Source: Cellulomonas sp. NS3 (GTDB taxonomy: Bacteria; Actinomycetota; Actinomycetes; Actinomycetales; Cellulomonadaceae). From it: DNA of 64,000 nt. Position numbers and translations under genes: made by a program. A model generated the notes under the pieces. The model saw nothing but the letters and a program-made list of their open reading frames with translations. It was not told the DNA's origin and did no database searches. Shown in pieces: positions 26,114 to 34,459 of the stretch (its first letter is position 1; every line of letters begins with the position of its first letter). The stretch lies in assembly GCF_024757985.1 (NCBI RefSeq), contig NZ_CP103289.1, forward strand, positions 4,092,001 through 4,156,000, read 5' to 3'.

Positions 26114-28435
26114 TCAGGCGGTGCGCACCCACCGTGCGAGCTGCCCGGCCGGCACGACGCGGCGCCGCGCGACCGCGGCTGCCGACGCCCCGAGCCCGAC
26201 GAGCGTCCACACGAGCAGCGCCGCGATCGCGCCGCCCGCGCCGCCCTGACCGGTCACGACGCCCTGCAGCCCGTCGAGCGCCGCGGAGAGCGGCAGCGCT
26301 CGGAACAGGTGCTCGACGAGCGCCGGGACCGTCGAGACGACGGCACCCGCGAGCCCGACGACCGCGATGACGACCGAGACGAACCGGCCGACCCCGCCGA
26401 GCACCGCGACGAGGCCCTGGTTGACCGCCGCGAACGCGACCCCCGCGAGCACCGCGACCGCGAAGAAGGCCGCCCAGCCGCTCGGCGACAGGTCGAGCGC
26501 GAACGCCATGATGCCGCCGACCGCGAGGCCCTGGACGGCGCCGACGAGCGCGCCGGGGGCGAACGCGCCGAGCGCGAGCCGGACCGACGAGCGCGTCGAG
26601 CCGAGCGCGCGGCGCGGCACGGCGGCGAGCACGACGAACGTCGCGAGCCCCCCGAGCCACAGCGCGAGCGCCGCGAGCCACGGCACGCTCGTGTCGCCGA
26701 ACAGCGCGCCGTCGTCGGACCGTGCGGCGACCGGCGTGGCGACGACGTCCGCGAGCGTCGACGCCTCCTCGTCGGTGTACGACGGCACCTGCTCCCCCGC
26801 CTGGCCGAGACCGGATGCGAGCTCGCCCGCGCCGGACGAGAGCTCGGTCGCCCCTGACGCGACCTGGCCGGCACCCGACGCGAGCTCACCGGCGCCGGAC
26901 GCCGCGTCGTCGGCACCGGAGGCGAGCTCGCGCGCGCCGCCCGCCGCGGTGCGCGCGCCGGTCGCGAGATCCCGTGCGCCGCCCGCAGCCGTGCGGGCGC
27001 CCGACGCGAGCTGCGCCGCGCCCTGGGCGGACTGGTCGAGGTAGTCGGCGAGCGCGCCGAGGCCCGACGCCGACGCCGTGACGCCGTCGGCGAGGCCGCG
27101 GACGCCGGTGGCGAGCTGGGTGGTGCTCGTGGTGAGGGCCGGCGCGCCGTCGATGCCCCGCGAGACGGCGTCGTCGAGGCGGTCCGCCCCGAGGGCCAGC
27201 CGACCGATGCTGGACGTGAGGGTCGGCGCGCCGCTCGGACCCGTCGGGGCCCCGTCGGACTCGGCGCTCGTGATCGCGACGAGCGTCTCGCACGCCTGCG
27301 GCACGGCGGCAGCGCAGTCCGCGGCCAGGTCGGCGAGCGTGGCGAACAGCTGCGACGCTCCGGTCTGCACGTCGCCGATACCCGAGGCGAGGCCGGAGAC
27401 GTTCTGCCCCAGCCCGCCGTCGCCTGCGATCCCCGCCGCCAGCGCGTCCGCCCCCGCCGTCAGCTGCGCGACCTGCGGAGCCGACGCCGCCGCGGCCTGC
27501 GCCGACGCCCGCGTCTCCTGCGCGAGCCGCGACAGCCCGCTCGACAGCTCGCCCGCTCCCGTCGCGAGCTGCCCGACGCCCCCGGCGAGCTGCCCCGCCC
27601 CGGTGCCGAGCGTCCCGATCCCGCCCGCGAGCTGGTCGGCGCCGGCCCCGAGCTGCCCGACGCCGTCGGCGAGCGCGGTCGTCCCGTCGGCGACCTGCGT
27701 CGCGCCCGTGCCGAGCTGGCCCGCGCCGGACGCGAGCTGGTCGGCGCCGGACGCGGCCTCGCCGAGCGAGTCGTGCAGCGTCGTGAAGCCGACGAGCACG
27801 TTGTCGAGGTAGGTCGTCGTGAGCTGGTCGTTGAGCAGCCCGACGGCCGTGGTGGTCACGGCCTGCGCGACGGCCGCGTCGACGAGCCGCGAGCGCTCGC
27901 TCGTGGCGATGTCGATGCGCGCCTGCACGGCCTCGCCGGCCTCGCCGCCGAACGACGTGGCCGCGACGGAGAAGTCCTCCGGGATCGTCACGACGGTCGC
28001 GTAGGTGCCGTCGGCGAGGCCCTCCTCGGCGTCGTCGGCGTCGGTCAGGACCCACGTGAAGTTGCCCGACGAGTCGGAGCCGGAGACGTTGGCGACGCCG
28101 GTCGCGTCGGTGCCGCCGCCGGACCCGGCCTCGTCGCCCGCCGTGTCCCCGGCGGCTGCGGCCGCGTCGTCGGACGCGCCGCCCGCGGTCACGAGCGCCG
28201 ACGTGAGCTGACGCCCGAGCGGGACGGTCTGCCCGTCGACCTCGACGGCCTGGTCGAGGTTGACGATCGCGGCCTGCATGCGGTCGAGCCGCTCGGTGGG
28301 CTTCCACAGCGCCCAGGTGAGCAGGCCGCCGACGACGAGCGGCACGAGGACGAGCCCGAGCACGGTGACCCAGGTCGCGCGGCCCGGCGTCCGGGCGCGC
28401 TCGGGGCGCAGCAGCGTGGGAGAGGTCTGTGCCAT
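26114..28435 (-). CDS. YhgE/Pip-type membrane protein
   Basis: 773 residues. One N-terminal membrane segment (about 25-45) and a cluster of about five C-terminal ones bracket a large extracellular region. From about residue 210 to 520 it is built of repeats such as LASGAGQL and LADGVGQL, giving long helical coiled structure. This matches the YhgE/Pip (phage-infection-protein) family, related to ABC-2 and ESX-linked membrane proteins. It starts 5 bases after the MMPL stop, so the two are cotranscribed under TetR control. Family members are linked to export of lipids, proteins or toxic compounds; the cargo is unknown. Confidence 0.88.
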   Translation of the reverse strand: MAQTSPTLLRPERARTPGRATWVTVLGLVLVPLVVGGLLTWALWKPTERLDRMQAAIVNLDQAVEVDGQTVPLGRQLTSALVTAGGASDDAAAAAGDTAGDEAGSGGGTDATGVANVSGSDSSGNFTWVLTDADDAEEGLADGTYATVVTIPEDFSVAATSFGGEAGEAVQARIDIATSERSRLVDAAVAQAVTTTAVGLLNDQLTTTYLDNVLVGFTTLHDSLGEAASGADQLASGAGQLGTGATQVADGTTALADGVGQLGAGADQLAGGIGTLGTGAGQLAGGVGQLATGAGELSSGLSRLAQETRASAQAAAASAPQVAQLTAGADALAAGIAGDGGLGQNVSGLASGIGDVQTGASQLFATLADLAADCAAAVPQACETLVAITSAESDGAPTGPSGAPTLTSSIGRLALGADRLDDAVSRGIDGAPALTTSTTQLATGVRGLADGVTASASGLGALADYLDQSAQGAAQLASGARTAAGGARDLATGARTAAGGARELASGADDAASGAGELASGAGQVASGATELSSGAGELASGLGQAGEQVPSYTDEEASTLADVVATPVAARSDDGALFGDTSVPWLAALALWLGGLATFVVLAAVPRRALGSTRSSVRLALGAFAPGALVGAVQGLAVGGIMAFALDLSPSGWAAFFAVAVLAGVAFAAVNQGLVAVLGGVGRFVSVVIAVVGLAGAVVSTVPALVEHLFRALPLSAALDGLQGVVTGQGGAGGAIAALLVWTLVGLGASAAAVARRRVVPAGQLARWVRTA

Positions 28436-28440
28436 GCGGA

Positions 28441-31362
28441 TCAACGCACCTTCACGAGGTCGGGAGCGGCGGCGACGCGCACGGCGACGAGGCCGTCGGG
28501 CGTCTCGGGGAGCAGGCCCTCGAGGTCTGCGGGGTCGAGGCAGCTGACGACGAGGGTGAGGTGGCGCCCGTCGACGCGTGCCTGGCGCAGCGCCTCCTCG
28601 GTGCACGCGCGCACCTCGCGGCGCAGCACCGGGTCGCCGACGGCGTCGAGGTCGTCGACCACGACGACGACCGCGCGGGACGCGAACGCCTCGCGCAGCT
28701 CGCCGACGGGATCGGCGGCCCGGGCGAGCGACGCGACGGCGACCCGGCCGCGGATCGACGCGGCCCGCTCGGGCGCCACGAGCCCGTCCACCTTGAGGAC
28801 GCCGGCGTCGGCGTGCGCCCGGCCGGCGAGGGTGAGCAGCAGGGCCGTCCGCCCGCTGCGGTGGGGTCCGTGCACCACGAGGAGCCCGTCCTGCGGGACG
28901 CGCACGTCGACGCCGGAGTAGATCGGCGTGCCGTCGGGGGCGTCGAGTCGCAGGCCCTGCGCGGCCACGGCGTCGGTCGCGCCGGGCTCGGGCCAGTCCG
29001 CGAGCGCGATCTCCCGCGTCAGGCCCTCGCCCTCGACGTCGAACGACGGCAGCAGCCGGTCGAGCCAGCGCGGCATGTGCCACGCGCGGTCGCCGAGCAG
29101 GTGCAGCACCGCGGGGACGAGCGTCATGCGCACGACGAACGCGTCGACGAACACCCCGACGGCGAGGCCCAGCGCGATGGGCTTGATGTTGACGTCGCCC
29201 TCGGGGACGAACGCCGCGAAGACCGAGAACATGATCACCGCGGCGGCGGTGACGACCACGGCGGACGCGACGAACCCGGACCGCACGGCCGCGCGCGCGT
29301 CGCCGCCGTGCACGTAGTCCTCCCGCATCCGGGAGACGAGGAACACCTCGTAGTCCATCGCGAGCCCGAACAGCACGCCCATGAGCACGATCGGCATGAA
29401 GCTGATGACGGGCCCGAGCCGCCCGACGCCGAGCAGGTCCGCCGCGACGCCGTGCTCGAACACGAGCGCGACGACGCCGAACGACGCCCCGACCGAGAGC
29501 AGGTACCCGAGGGTCGCCTTGAGCGGCACCCACAGCGACCGGAACACCATCGTGAGCAGCACGAACGAGAGCCCGACCACGAGCAGCCCGAACGGCACGA
29601 GCGCCGCACCGAGCCGCGCGGAGATGTCGATCCCGACGGCGGTGACCCCCGTGACGGCGAGGTCGACGCCGTAGCGCTCCTGGAGCTCGTCGTGCGCGTC
29701 CCGGATCTCCTGCACGAGCGCCTTCGTCGCGTCGGAGTCCGGGCCGCCCTCGGGGATGACCTGGATGATCCCGGTGTCGGCGTTCTGGTTGGGCGTCGCG
29801 AGCGGGACCGCGGCGACACCGTCCAGCTGCTCGATCTCGGCCTGGAGGTCCGCCATGAGCCCGAGCGGGTCGGTCGAGCCGACGATCGTCCCGGTCACGA
29901 TGAGCGGGCCGTTGTACCCGGGCCCGAAGTGCTCGGTCAGCAGGTCGTAGGTCTCCCGCGCCGGGGTCCCCTCAGGCTGCGACCCGGCGTCGGGCAGGGC
30001 GAGGCGCAGGTCGAGCGCGGGCACGGAGAGGGCGCCGAGCCCGAGCACGACGAGCACGACGGTCAGCGCCGGGACGCGGGTCACGGCGCGCACCCACCCG
30101 GCGAAGAACCGGTTCTCGGCCACGGGGACGACGGCGTCGTCGGCTGCGTGCGCTCCCGCGGCGTGCGCCCCCGCGGCGTGCGTGCCGCTCGGCGCACCGG
30201 CCACCGGCATTCCGCCTGCGTGCGCTCCCCGCCCCGCGGCGGCGTCGTCGGCCCCGGGGACCGACTCCTCAGCCGCGCGGTGTCGCTCGGCGTGCGGCGC
30301 CTGCGCCCCGCGCCGCGCTGCACGCCGCTCCGCGCGGTAGCCCGGCCGCAGCCGCTCCCCCGCGAACCCGAGCAGCGCGGGCGTCAGGGTCAGCGCGATG
30401 ACGACCGCGACGCCGACCGCGCAGGCCGCGGCGACGCCCATCGTCGTGAGGAACGGGATGCGCGCGACCGCCAGCCCGACGAGCGCGATCATCACGGTGA
30501 GTCCCGCGAAGACGACGGCGGACCCGGCGGTCGCGAGCGCGCGCGCCGCGGACTCCTCGGGGTCCATCCCGGCCTTCAGCTGGCCCTGGTGCCGCGAGAT
30601 GATGAACAGCGCGTAGTCGATCCCGACGGCGAGCCCGAGCATGAGCGCGAGCAGCGGGGTCGTCGAGGAAATGGGAGCGACGAGCGTCGCGAGGTAGATG
30701 CCGGCCATCGACAGCGCGACGCCGAGCAGCGCGGTCAGCAGCGGCATCCCCGCCGCGAGGAACGACCCGAAGGTGATCACGAGCACGACGAGCGCGACCA
30801 GCACGCCGAGCGCCTCGGTGAGCGACGCGTGCGGCACCTCGTTGGCGAACAGCTCGCCGCCCAGCGCGGCCTCGGAGCCGGCCGGCAGGGCGTCCGCGAG
30901 GTCGGCCTCGACGTCCTCGAGCGTGGTCAGCGTGCCGGCGCCGACGGACTCGCTCGACCCGTCCATCTGCACGACGAGCACGAGCGCCCGGCGGTCGTCG
31001 GAGACCGAGCCCGTGACGTCGGTGCCGTACGGGTCAGTGACCGCAGCCACCCCGTCGACGTCACCGAGCACCTCGACCGCGTCGCTGACGGCCTGCGTGA
31101 CGGCGGGGTCGTCGACGTCCGAGCCCTCGGGCGCGACGACGACGTAGCGCGCCGAGGTACCGCTGACCTGCGGGAACGTGCGGCTGAGCTGGTCGAGCGC
31201 CTCGCCGGCCTCGGTCCCGGGGATCGAGAAGGTGTTGTCGGTGCCCTGGTTGAACAGCGCGGCGCCTGCCCCGACGACCAGGACGACCACGAGCCAGAGG
31301 GCGGCGACCCGGCGGCGGGCACGGTAGACGTCCCGTCCGAGCCGGTACAGGTACGAGGACAC
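28441..31362 (-). CDS. MMPL/RND transporter fused to an ATPase-like domain
   Basis: 973 residues from GTG 31362, with GGAGG upstream. Two MMPL halves (about 1-350 and 420-760) have the usual 6+6 membrane segments and family motifs (GLAVGIDYALFIISR, FGLAMDYEVFLVSRM). A His/Ala/Gly-rich loop joins them (HAAGAHAAGAHA). After the last helix a soluble domain of about 200 residues resembles an ABC nucleotide-binding fold: GPHRSGRT replaces Walker A (Arg for the lysine), VVVVVDDLDAV is a Walker-B-like strand, and no LSGGQ is visible. MMPL pumps use proton force, so an ATPase-like tail is unusual and may be regulatory. Confidence 0.92.
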   Translation of the reverse strand: MSSYLYRLGRDVYRARRRVAALWLVVVLVVGAGAALFNQGTDNTFSIPGTEAGEALDQLSRTFPQVSGTSARYVVVAPEGSDVDDPAVTQAVSDAVEVLGDVDGVAAVTDPYGTDVTGSVSDDRRALVLVVQMDGSSESVGAGTLTTLEDVEADLADALPAGSEAALGGELFANEVPHASLTEALGVLVALVVLVITFGSFLAAGMPLLTALLGVALSMAGIYLATLVAPISSTTPLLALMLGLAVGIDYALFIISRHQGQLKAGMDPEESAARALATAGSAVVFAGLTVMIALVGLAVARIPFLTTMGVAAACAVGVAVVIALTLTPALLGFAGERLRPGYRAERRAARRGAQAPHAERHRAAEESVPGADDAAAGRGAHAGGMPVAGAPSGTHAAGAHAAGAHAADDAVVPVAENRFFAGWVRAVTRVPALTVVLVVLGLGALSVPALDLRLALPDAGSQPEGTPARETYDLLTEHFGPGYNGPLIVTGTIVGSTDPLGLMADLQAEIEQLDGVAAVPLATPNQNADTGIIQVIPEGGPDSDATKALVQEIRDAHDELQERYGVDLAVTGVTAVGIDISARLGAALVPFGLLVVGLSFVLLTMVFRSLWVPLKATLGYLLSVGASFGVVALVFEHGVAADLLGVGRLGPVISFMPIVLMGVLFGLAMDYEVFLVSRMREDYVHGGDARAAVRSGFVASAVVVTAAAVIMFSVFAAFVPEGDVNIKPIALGLAVGVFVDAFVVRMTLVPAVLHLLGDRAWHMPRWLDRLLPSFDVEGEGLTREIALADWPEPGATDAVAAQGLRLDAPDGTPIYSGVDVRVPQDGLLVVHGPHRSGRTALLLTLAGRAHADAGVLKVDGLVAPERAASIRGRVAVASLARAADPVGELREAFASRAVVVVVDDLDAVGDPVLRREVRACTEEALRQARVDGRHLTLVVSCLDPADLEGLLPETPDGLVAVRVAAAPDLVKVR

Positions 31363-31426
31363 GGGGCCTCCGGGGAAGGCAGCCAGTCGGCTGGGTCGGC
31401 GTGGTGGTGACGAGGTGTCGGGTCGC

Positions 31427-31480
31427 GCGATACGCCAATGTATCCGATACGGCAACGTATTCGATACACTGGCGTATCGC
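31427..31480. promoter_or_regulatory. Three tandem TetR operators in the divergent promoter
   Basis: Three 16-bp sites of form GATAC-N6-GTATC (31429-31444, 31446-31461, 31463-31478; the middle one ends GTATT) are spaced exactly 17 bp centre to centre with one base between them. Together they form a 54-bp palindrome with 22 of 27 symmetric positions matching. They occupy the gap between the MMPL gene and the TetR gene. Confidence 0.75.
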
Positions 31481-31553
31481 CACCTGGGATCACCCGCCGA
31501 GCCGGCAGGAGGACCCGTCAGGGTTCGTTAGGGTCCAGCCAGAAGGAGGTGCC

Positions 31554-32222
31554 GTGGCCACCAGCACGCCCGAGCAACCCGTCGTCGCCGCCTCCGGCAC
31601 CCCGCGCCGGGGCCGCACCCGCGAGCGCCTGCTCGACGCGGCCTACGAGGTCTTCGCCGAGAGCGGGGTCCACGCCGCGAGCATCGAGCAGGTCTGCGAG
31701 CGCGCCGGGTTCACCCGCGGCGCGTTCTACTCCAACTTCACGTCCAAGGAGGAGCTGTTCTTCGCGCTCATGGAGCGCGAGCACGGCCTCCGGCTCACGT
31801 CCCTCGACGAGCGGGTCGACACCCTGCTCCCGACGCTCGACCTCTCGGGCGACCTCGACGAGCACGTCATCGGCGACCTCATCCTCGACTTCCTCGTCGG
31901 CCCGTTCGACAACCGCACGTGGACCCTGGTCTCGAGCGAGTTCCTGCTCCTCGCGATGCGGGACCCCGCCGTCGCCGCCGACTACCTCGCCTACCAGCAG
32001 CGCTTCGAGGCCTCGCTCGTCCCGATCGTGCAGCGCGCGATCGACCTCGCCGGGCGTGAGCTCGTGCTCGACCCCCGCGCCGCCGTCCGGATGCTGTGCG
32101 CGGTCCAGGTCGACGCCGAGCAGAGCGCAGTCCTCGGGGGCACGGCCGCCGACGAGCGCGACGTTCCCCGGCTCGCGCTCGCCCGGGCCCTGCTCGTCGT
32201 GACGCGCCCGAAGTCCGCCTGA
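31554..32222 (+). CDS. TetR-family transcriptional regulator
   Basis: 222 residues from GTG 31554, with AGAAGGAGG upstream. The N-terminal helix-turn-helix is textbook (RERLLDAAYEVFAESGVHAASIEQVCERAGFTRGAFYSNFTSKEELF); the C-terminal ligand domain is unassigned. It is divergent from the MMPL/YhgE operon and almost certainly binds the three GATAC-N6-GTATC sites between them, repressing both directions. A membrane-protein gene follows after one base. Confidence 0.94.
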   Translation: MATSTPEQPVVAASGTPRRGRTRERLLDAAYEVFAESGVHAASIEQVCERAGFTRGAFYSNFTSKEELFFALMEREHGLRLTSLDERVDTLLPTLDLSGDLDEHVIGDLILDFLVGPFDNRTWTLVSSEFLLLAMRDPAVAADYLAYQQRFEASLVPIVQRAIDLAGRELVLDPRAAVRMLCAVQVDAEQSAVLGGTAADERDVPRLALARALLVVTRPKSA

Positions 32223-32223
32223 C

Positions 32224-32931
32224 GTGGACGACGTGCTCGGGGACATCGCCTGGCAGGTCGTCGGCCTCGCGCTCGGGCTCGTGGTGCTCGCGCTGCACCG
32301 ACGGTACGTCCGCCGGCGGCTCGACGCCGGGGAGTGGAGGCGCTTCGACGGGTACGTGCGCGGCGACGCCCCCTACCCGCAGCGGTTCCGCAGGGTGCAC
32401 GTCGTCGTGAGCGACGGCGTCCCCCACCTGACCGGCCGGGGCGGGTTCGCGCAGTCGCCGGGCCGCCTGCATGTCGAGGGCGACCGCCCCTCGGGGCTCC
32501 GTGACCGCGTGGGCGACGCGCACGTGCTGGTGACGCGCGACCCGCACGGCCGACGCGTCGAGATCGCCCTGCGCCAGCCCGACTCCGTCCTGCTGCGCGA
32601 GGCGCTCGCCCGCGTCCCGGTCGACCGCTCCCCCGCCCCGGGGCTCGTCGACCTCGACGCGCGCCGCCGGCGCACCGCCGACCCGACGGTGCCGCTGCGC
32701 CCGCCCGGCGTCGGGGAGCGCCTGGCGTGGGCGCTCGCCGGGCTGCTGCCGCTGGCCGTCGCGTGGCTGTGGGTCGACGGCGAGACCCCTGGGAGCACCA
32801 CGCGCACGCTGGGCATGCTGGCCGCCGCCGTCGTGTGCCTGGTCGTCGCGCTCGTCGTGGGCGCCCGCCGCCGGGCCCGGTCCCACCGCCCGCTCGCGGA
32901 GGTCGGCGCGCCGCCGTCGGCCTTTCGCTGA
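32224..32931 (+). CDS. Small membrane protein, unknown
   Basis: 235 residues, GTG start one base after the TetR stop, so probably translated from the same message. One membrane segment near 8-25, a soluble middle of about 130 residues (WRRFDGYVRGD, VHVVVSDGVPHLTGRGG), and two more segments near 165-182 and 190-208. I do not recognise the family. Its position suggests control by the TetR regulator. Confidence 0.7.
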   Translation: MDDVLGDIAWQVVGLALGLVVLALHRRYVRRRLDAGEWRRFDGYVRGDAPYPQRFRRVHVVVSDGVPHLTGRGGFAQSPGRLHVEGDRPSGLRDRVGDAHVLVTRDPHGRRVEIALRQPDSVLLREALARVPVDRSPAPGLVDLDARRRRTADPTVPLRPPGVGERLAWALAGLLPLAVAWLWVDGETPGSTTRTLGMLAAAVVCLVVALVVGARRRARSHRPLAEVGAPPSAFR

Positions 32932-33095
32932 GGGCAGGGGCCGACCCTCGGCGGAGGTCCCGCCCCGGCCGGTCCGGAGATCGTCCGCGCGGTGCGGCGC
33001 GAGGTCGAGCACGGTGTGGGGCCGGCGAGCGGCACGGTCGGGTACCCGAGGGCGGCCGGCGGGCGCCGCGGGAGCCGGCCACGGTTCCCTCACCC

Positions 33096-33884
33096 TCACT
33101 CGCCCCCGACGCCCTGCCCGCTCGCACCGCCCTGCTGGACGCGGGTCGCGGGCCACCGGGTGCGGCCGTCGTCCAGCAGCACGAGCCCGCCGTCGCGGAG
33201 GTCACCGAGCACGACGACCGGCTTGCCGCGCCGGGGCCTCCACCCGTCGGAGCCGGACCACGTCCACCGGGTGCCGTCGGCGTCGAACGTGACGACGTCG
33301 TCCTGTGCCACGACGACCGCGCCGTCCCGCACGACTCGCGGGCGGGCGGCGCCGAGCAGCGCGCGGGGGCGAGGCGCGATCATCAGGGGCACCCCGACGG
33401 CCAGCGCCAGGACGGCGACGGCGACGCCGAGGACGGCAGACCCGAGCGGGGTGTACGTCCAGTCGTCGTGCCCGGCGACCGGGAGGACGACGGCCGGGTC
33501 GTCCGGGTCCACGACCACCTCGACGACGTCACCGACCTCCGCGCGGTTGTCGCCCGGGAACCCGAGCCCGAGAGTCTCGGTCCGGCCCTCCACGTCGACG
33601 TCGATCTGGGGCGACCCCCGTCCGGGCCGGACGTCGACGACGGTCACCGCGCTCCGCGGGGCGGAGTCGATGAGCCGCCGGTGGTCCGCGTCCGCCCGCG
33701 GGCCGACGACGAGCGCGACCGCCGCGAGGAGCAGCAGCGACGCGCCCAGCGCCGCGCGCAGGCACCACCACGTCACGCGCAGCCTCGCCCGGCGCAGCGC
33801 ACCCGCGTGCGTGACGACGCCGAGCCGACGCACCGGGCGTCGGCGGTCGTGGTCGGCATGATCCGACGGTCTCCCGCGCTCCAC
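33096..33884 (-). CDS. DUF3592-like membrane protein
   Basis: 262 residues from GTG 33884; an ATG at 33938 would extend it. One membrane segment about 40-60, an extracellular beta-rich part with VDVEGRTETLGLGFPGDNRAEVGDVVEVVVDPDDPA, which resembles DUF3592, a second segment about 155-175, and a cytoplasmic tail. Function is unknown. It is divergent from the next small gene and convergent with the preceding one; the 164 bases between 32932 and 33095 show no clear terminator. Confidence 0.65.
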   Translation of the reverse strand: MERGRPSDHADHDRRRPVRRLGVVTHAGALRRARLRVTWWCLRAALGASLLLLAAVALVVGPRADADHRRLIDSAPRSAVTVVDVRPGRGSPQIDVDVEGRTETLGLGFPGDNRAEVGDVVEVVVDPDDPAVVLPVAGHDDWTYTPLGSAVLGVAVAVLALAVGVPLMIAPRPRALLGAARPRVVRDGAVVVAQDDVVTFDADGTRWTWSGSDGWRPRRGKPVVVLGDLRDGGLVLLDDGRTRWPATRVQQGGASGQGVGGE

Positions 33885-33952
33885 GCCCGCAGTGTCCCAG
33901 CCGGCGCTCCCGGGTGGTGCGCCGGCACGGCCAGGCACGGCATCCTCGACAC

Positions 33953-34339
33953 ATGGCCAGGCTCCGCGTGACCGCCACCGAGGTGTACGTCCGGATGCAC
34001 TGGCTCGAACGACTCTCCACCTTCTACTGGCGTGCTGCTCCGCGTGTACCGCGGGACGCGGTCACCGGCGTCAGCATCGTCAAGCCCACCGTCGACCGGG
34101 TCGAGGGGCTCGTCAAGGTTCCGTTCATCCTCAACTTCGGCACCCTTCCCGGGCGGCTCTGCACGACGCTCCCGAAGGTCCGGACCTGGGCGGGGCAGCC
34201 GGCGTTCGCGGCGACGATGCGCTTCGTCCCGGCCCTCGTCGTGGAGCTGGACGCCGAGCGGGTGCCGTGGGCTCTGTGGGTCGTGTCCGACCGTGACGCC
34301 CTGTCCCTCGCACAGACGCTCCGGACACGCGCCCGCTGA
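33953..34339 (+). CDS. Hypothetical protein, 128 residues
   Basis: 128 residues from ATG 33953 (GTG 33914 is an in-frame alternative). The sequence has mixed beta/alpha character with no signal peptide or clear membrane segment (TEVYVRMHWLERLSTFYW, VSIVKPTVDRVEGLVKVPF, PWALWVVSDRDALSLAQTL). The run of beta strands with a final helix is reminiscent of small PH-like domains, but I cannot assign it. It ends before a strong hairpin. Confidence 0.6.
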   Translation: MARLRVTATEVYVRMHWLERLSTFYWRAAPRVPRDAVTGVSIVKPTVDRVEGLVKVPFILNFGTLPGRLCTTLPKVRTWAGQPAFAATMRFVPALVVELDAERVPWALWVVSDRDALSLAQTLRTRAR

Positions 34340-34408
34340 GGTGGCGCCGGGGGGTGGGTCGACCGGCCGCGGCGGCGCCTCCCGCCGGCGAGCCGGACCC
34401 GGACACGC

Positions 34409-34443
34409 CGACGCCCCCCGCACCAGCGGTGCAGGGGGCGTCG
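34409..34443. terminator. Bidirectional terminator before the DEAD-box gene end
   Basis: 10-bp stem CGACGCCCCC, one C/A mismatch, GCACC/GGTGC upper stem and a 3-base loop. Same layout as the hairpins at 2460 and 4412. It lies between convergent genes. Confidence 0.8.
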
Positions 34444-34459
34444 GACGAACGCGAGGGGC

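Noticed and set aside
26820-27770. Periodic DNA that could suggest an array or CRISPR
   Set aside because: The periodicity comes from the LASGA-type amino-acid repeats of the YhgE/Pip protein; units are degenerate and without unique spacers.
28429-31410. Plus-strand open frame of about 990 codons opposite the MMPL gene
   Set aside because: Composition is His/Arg/Asp-rich shadow sequence; the minus frame carries unmistakable transporter motifs.
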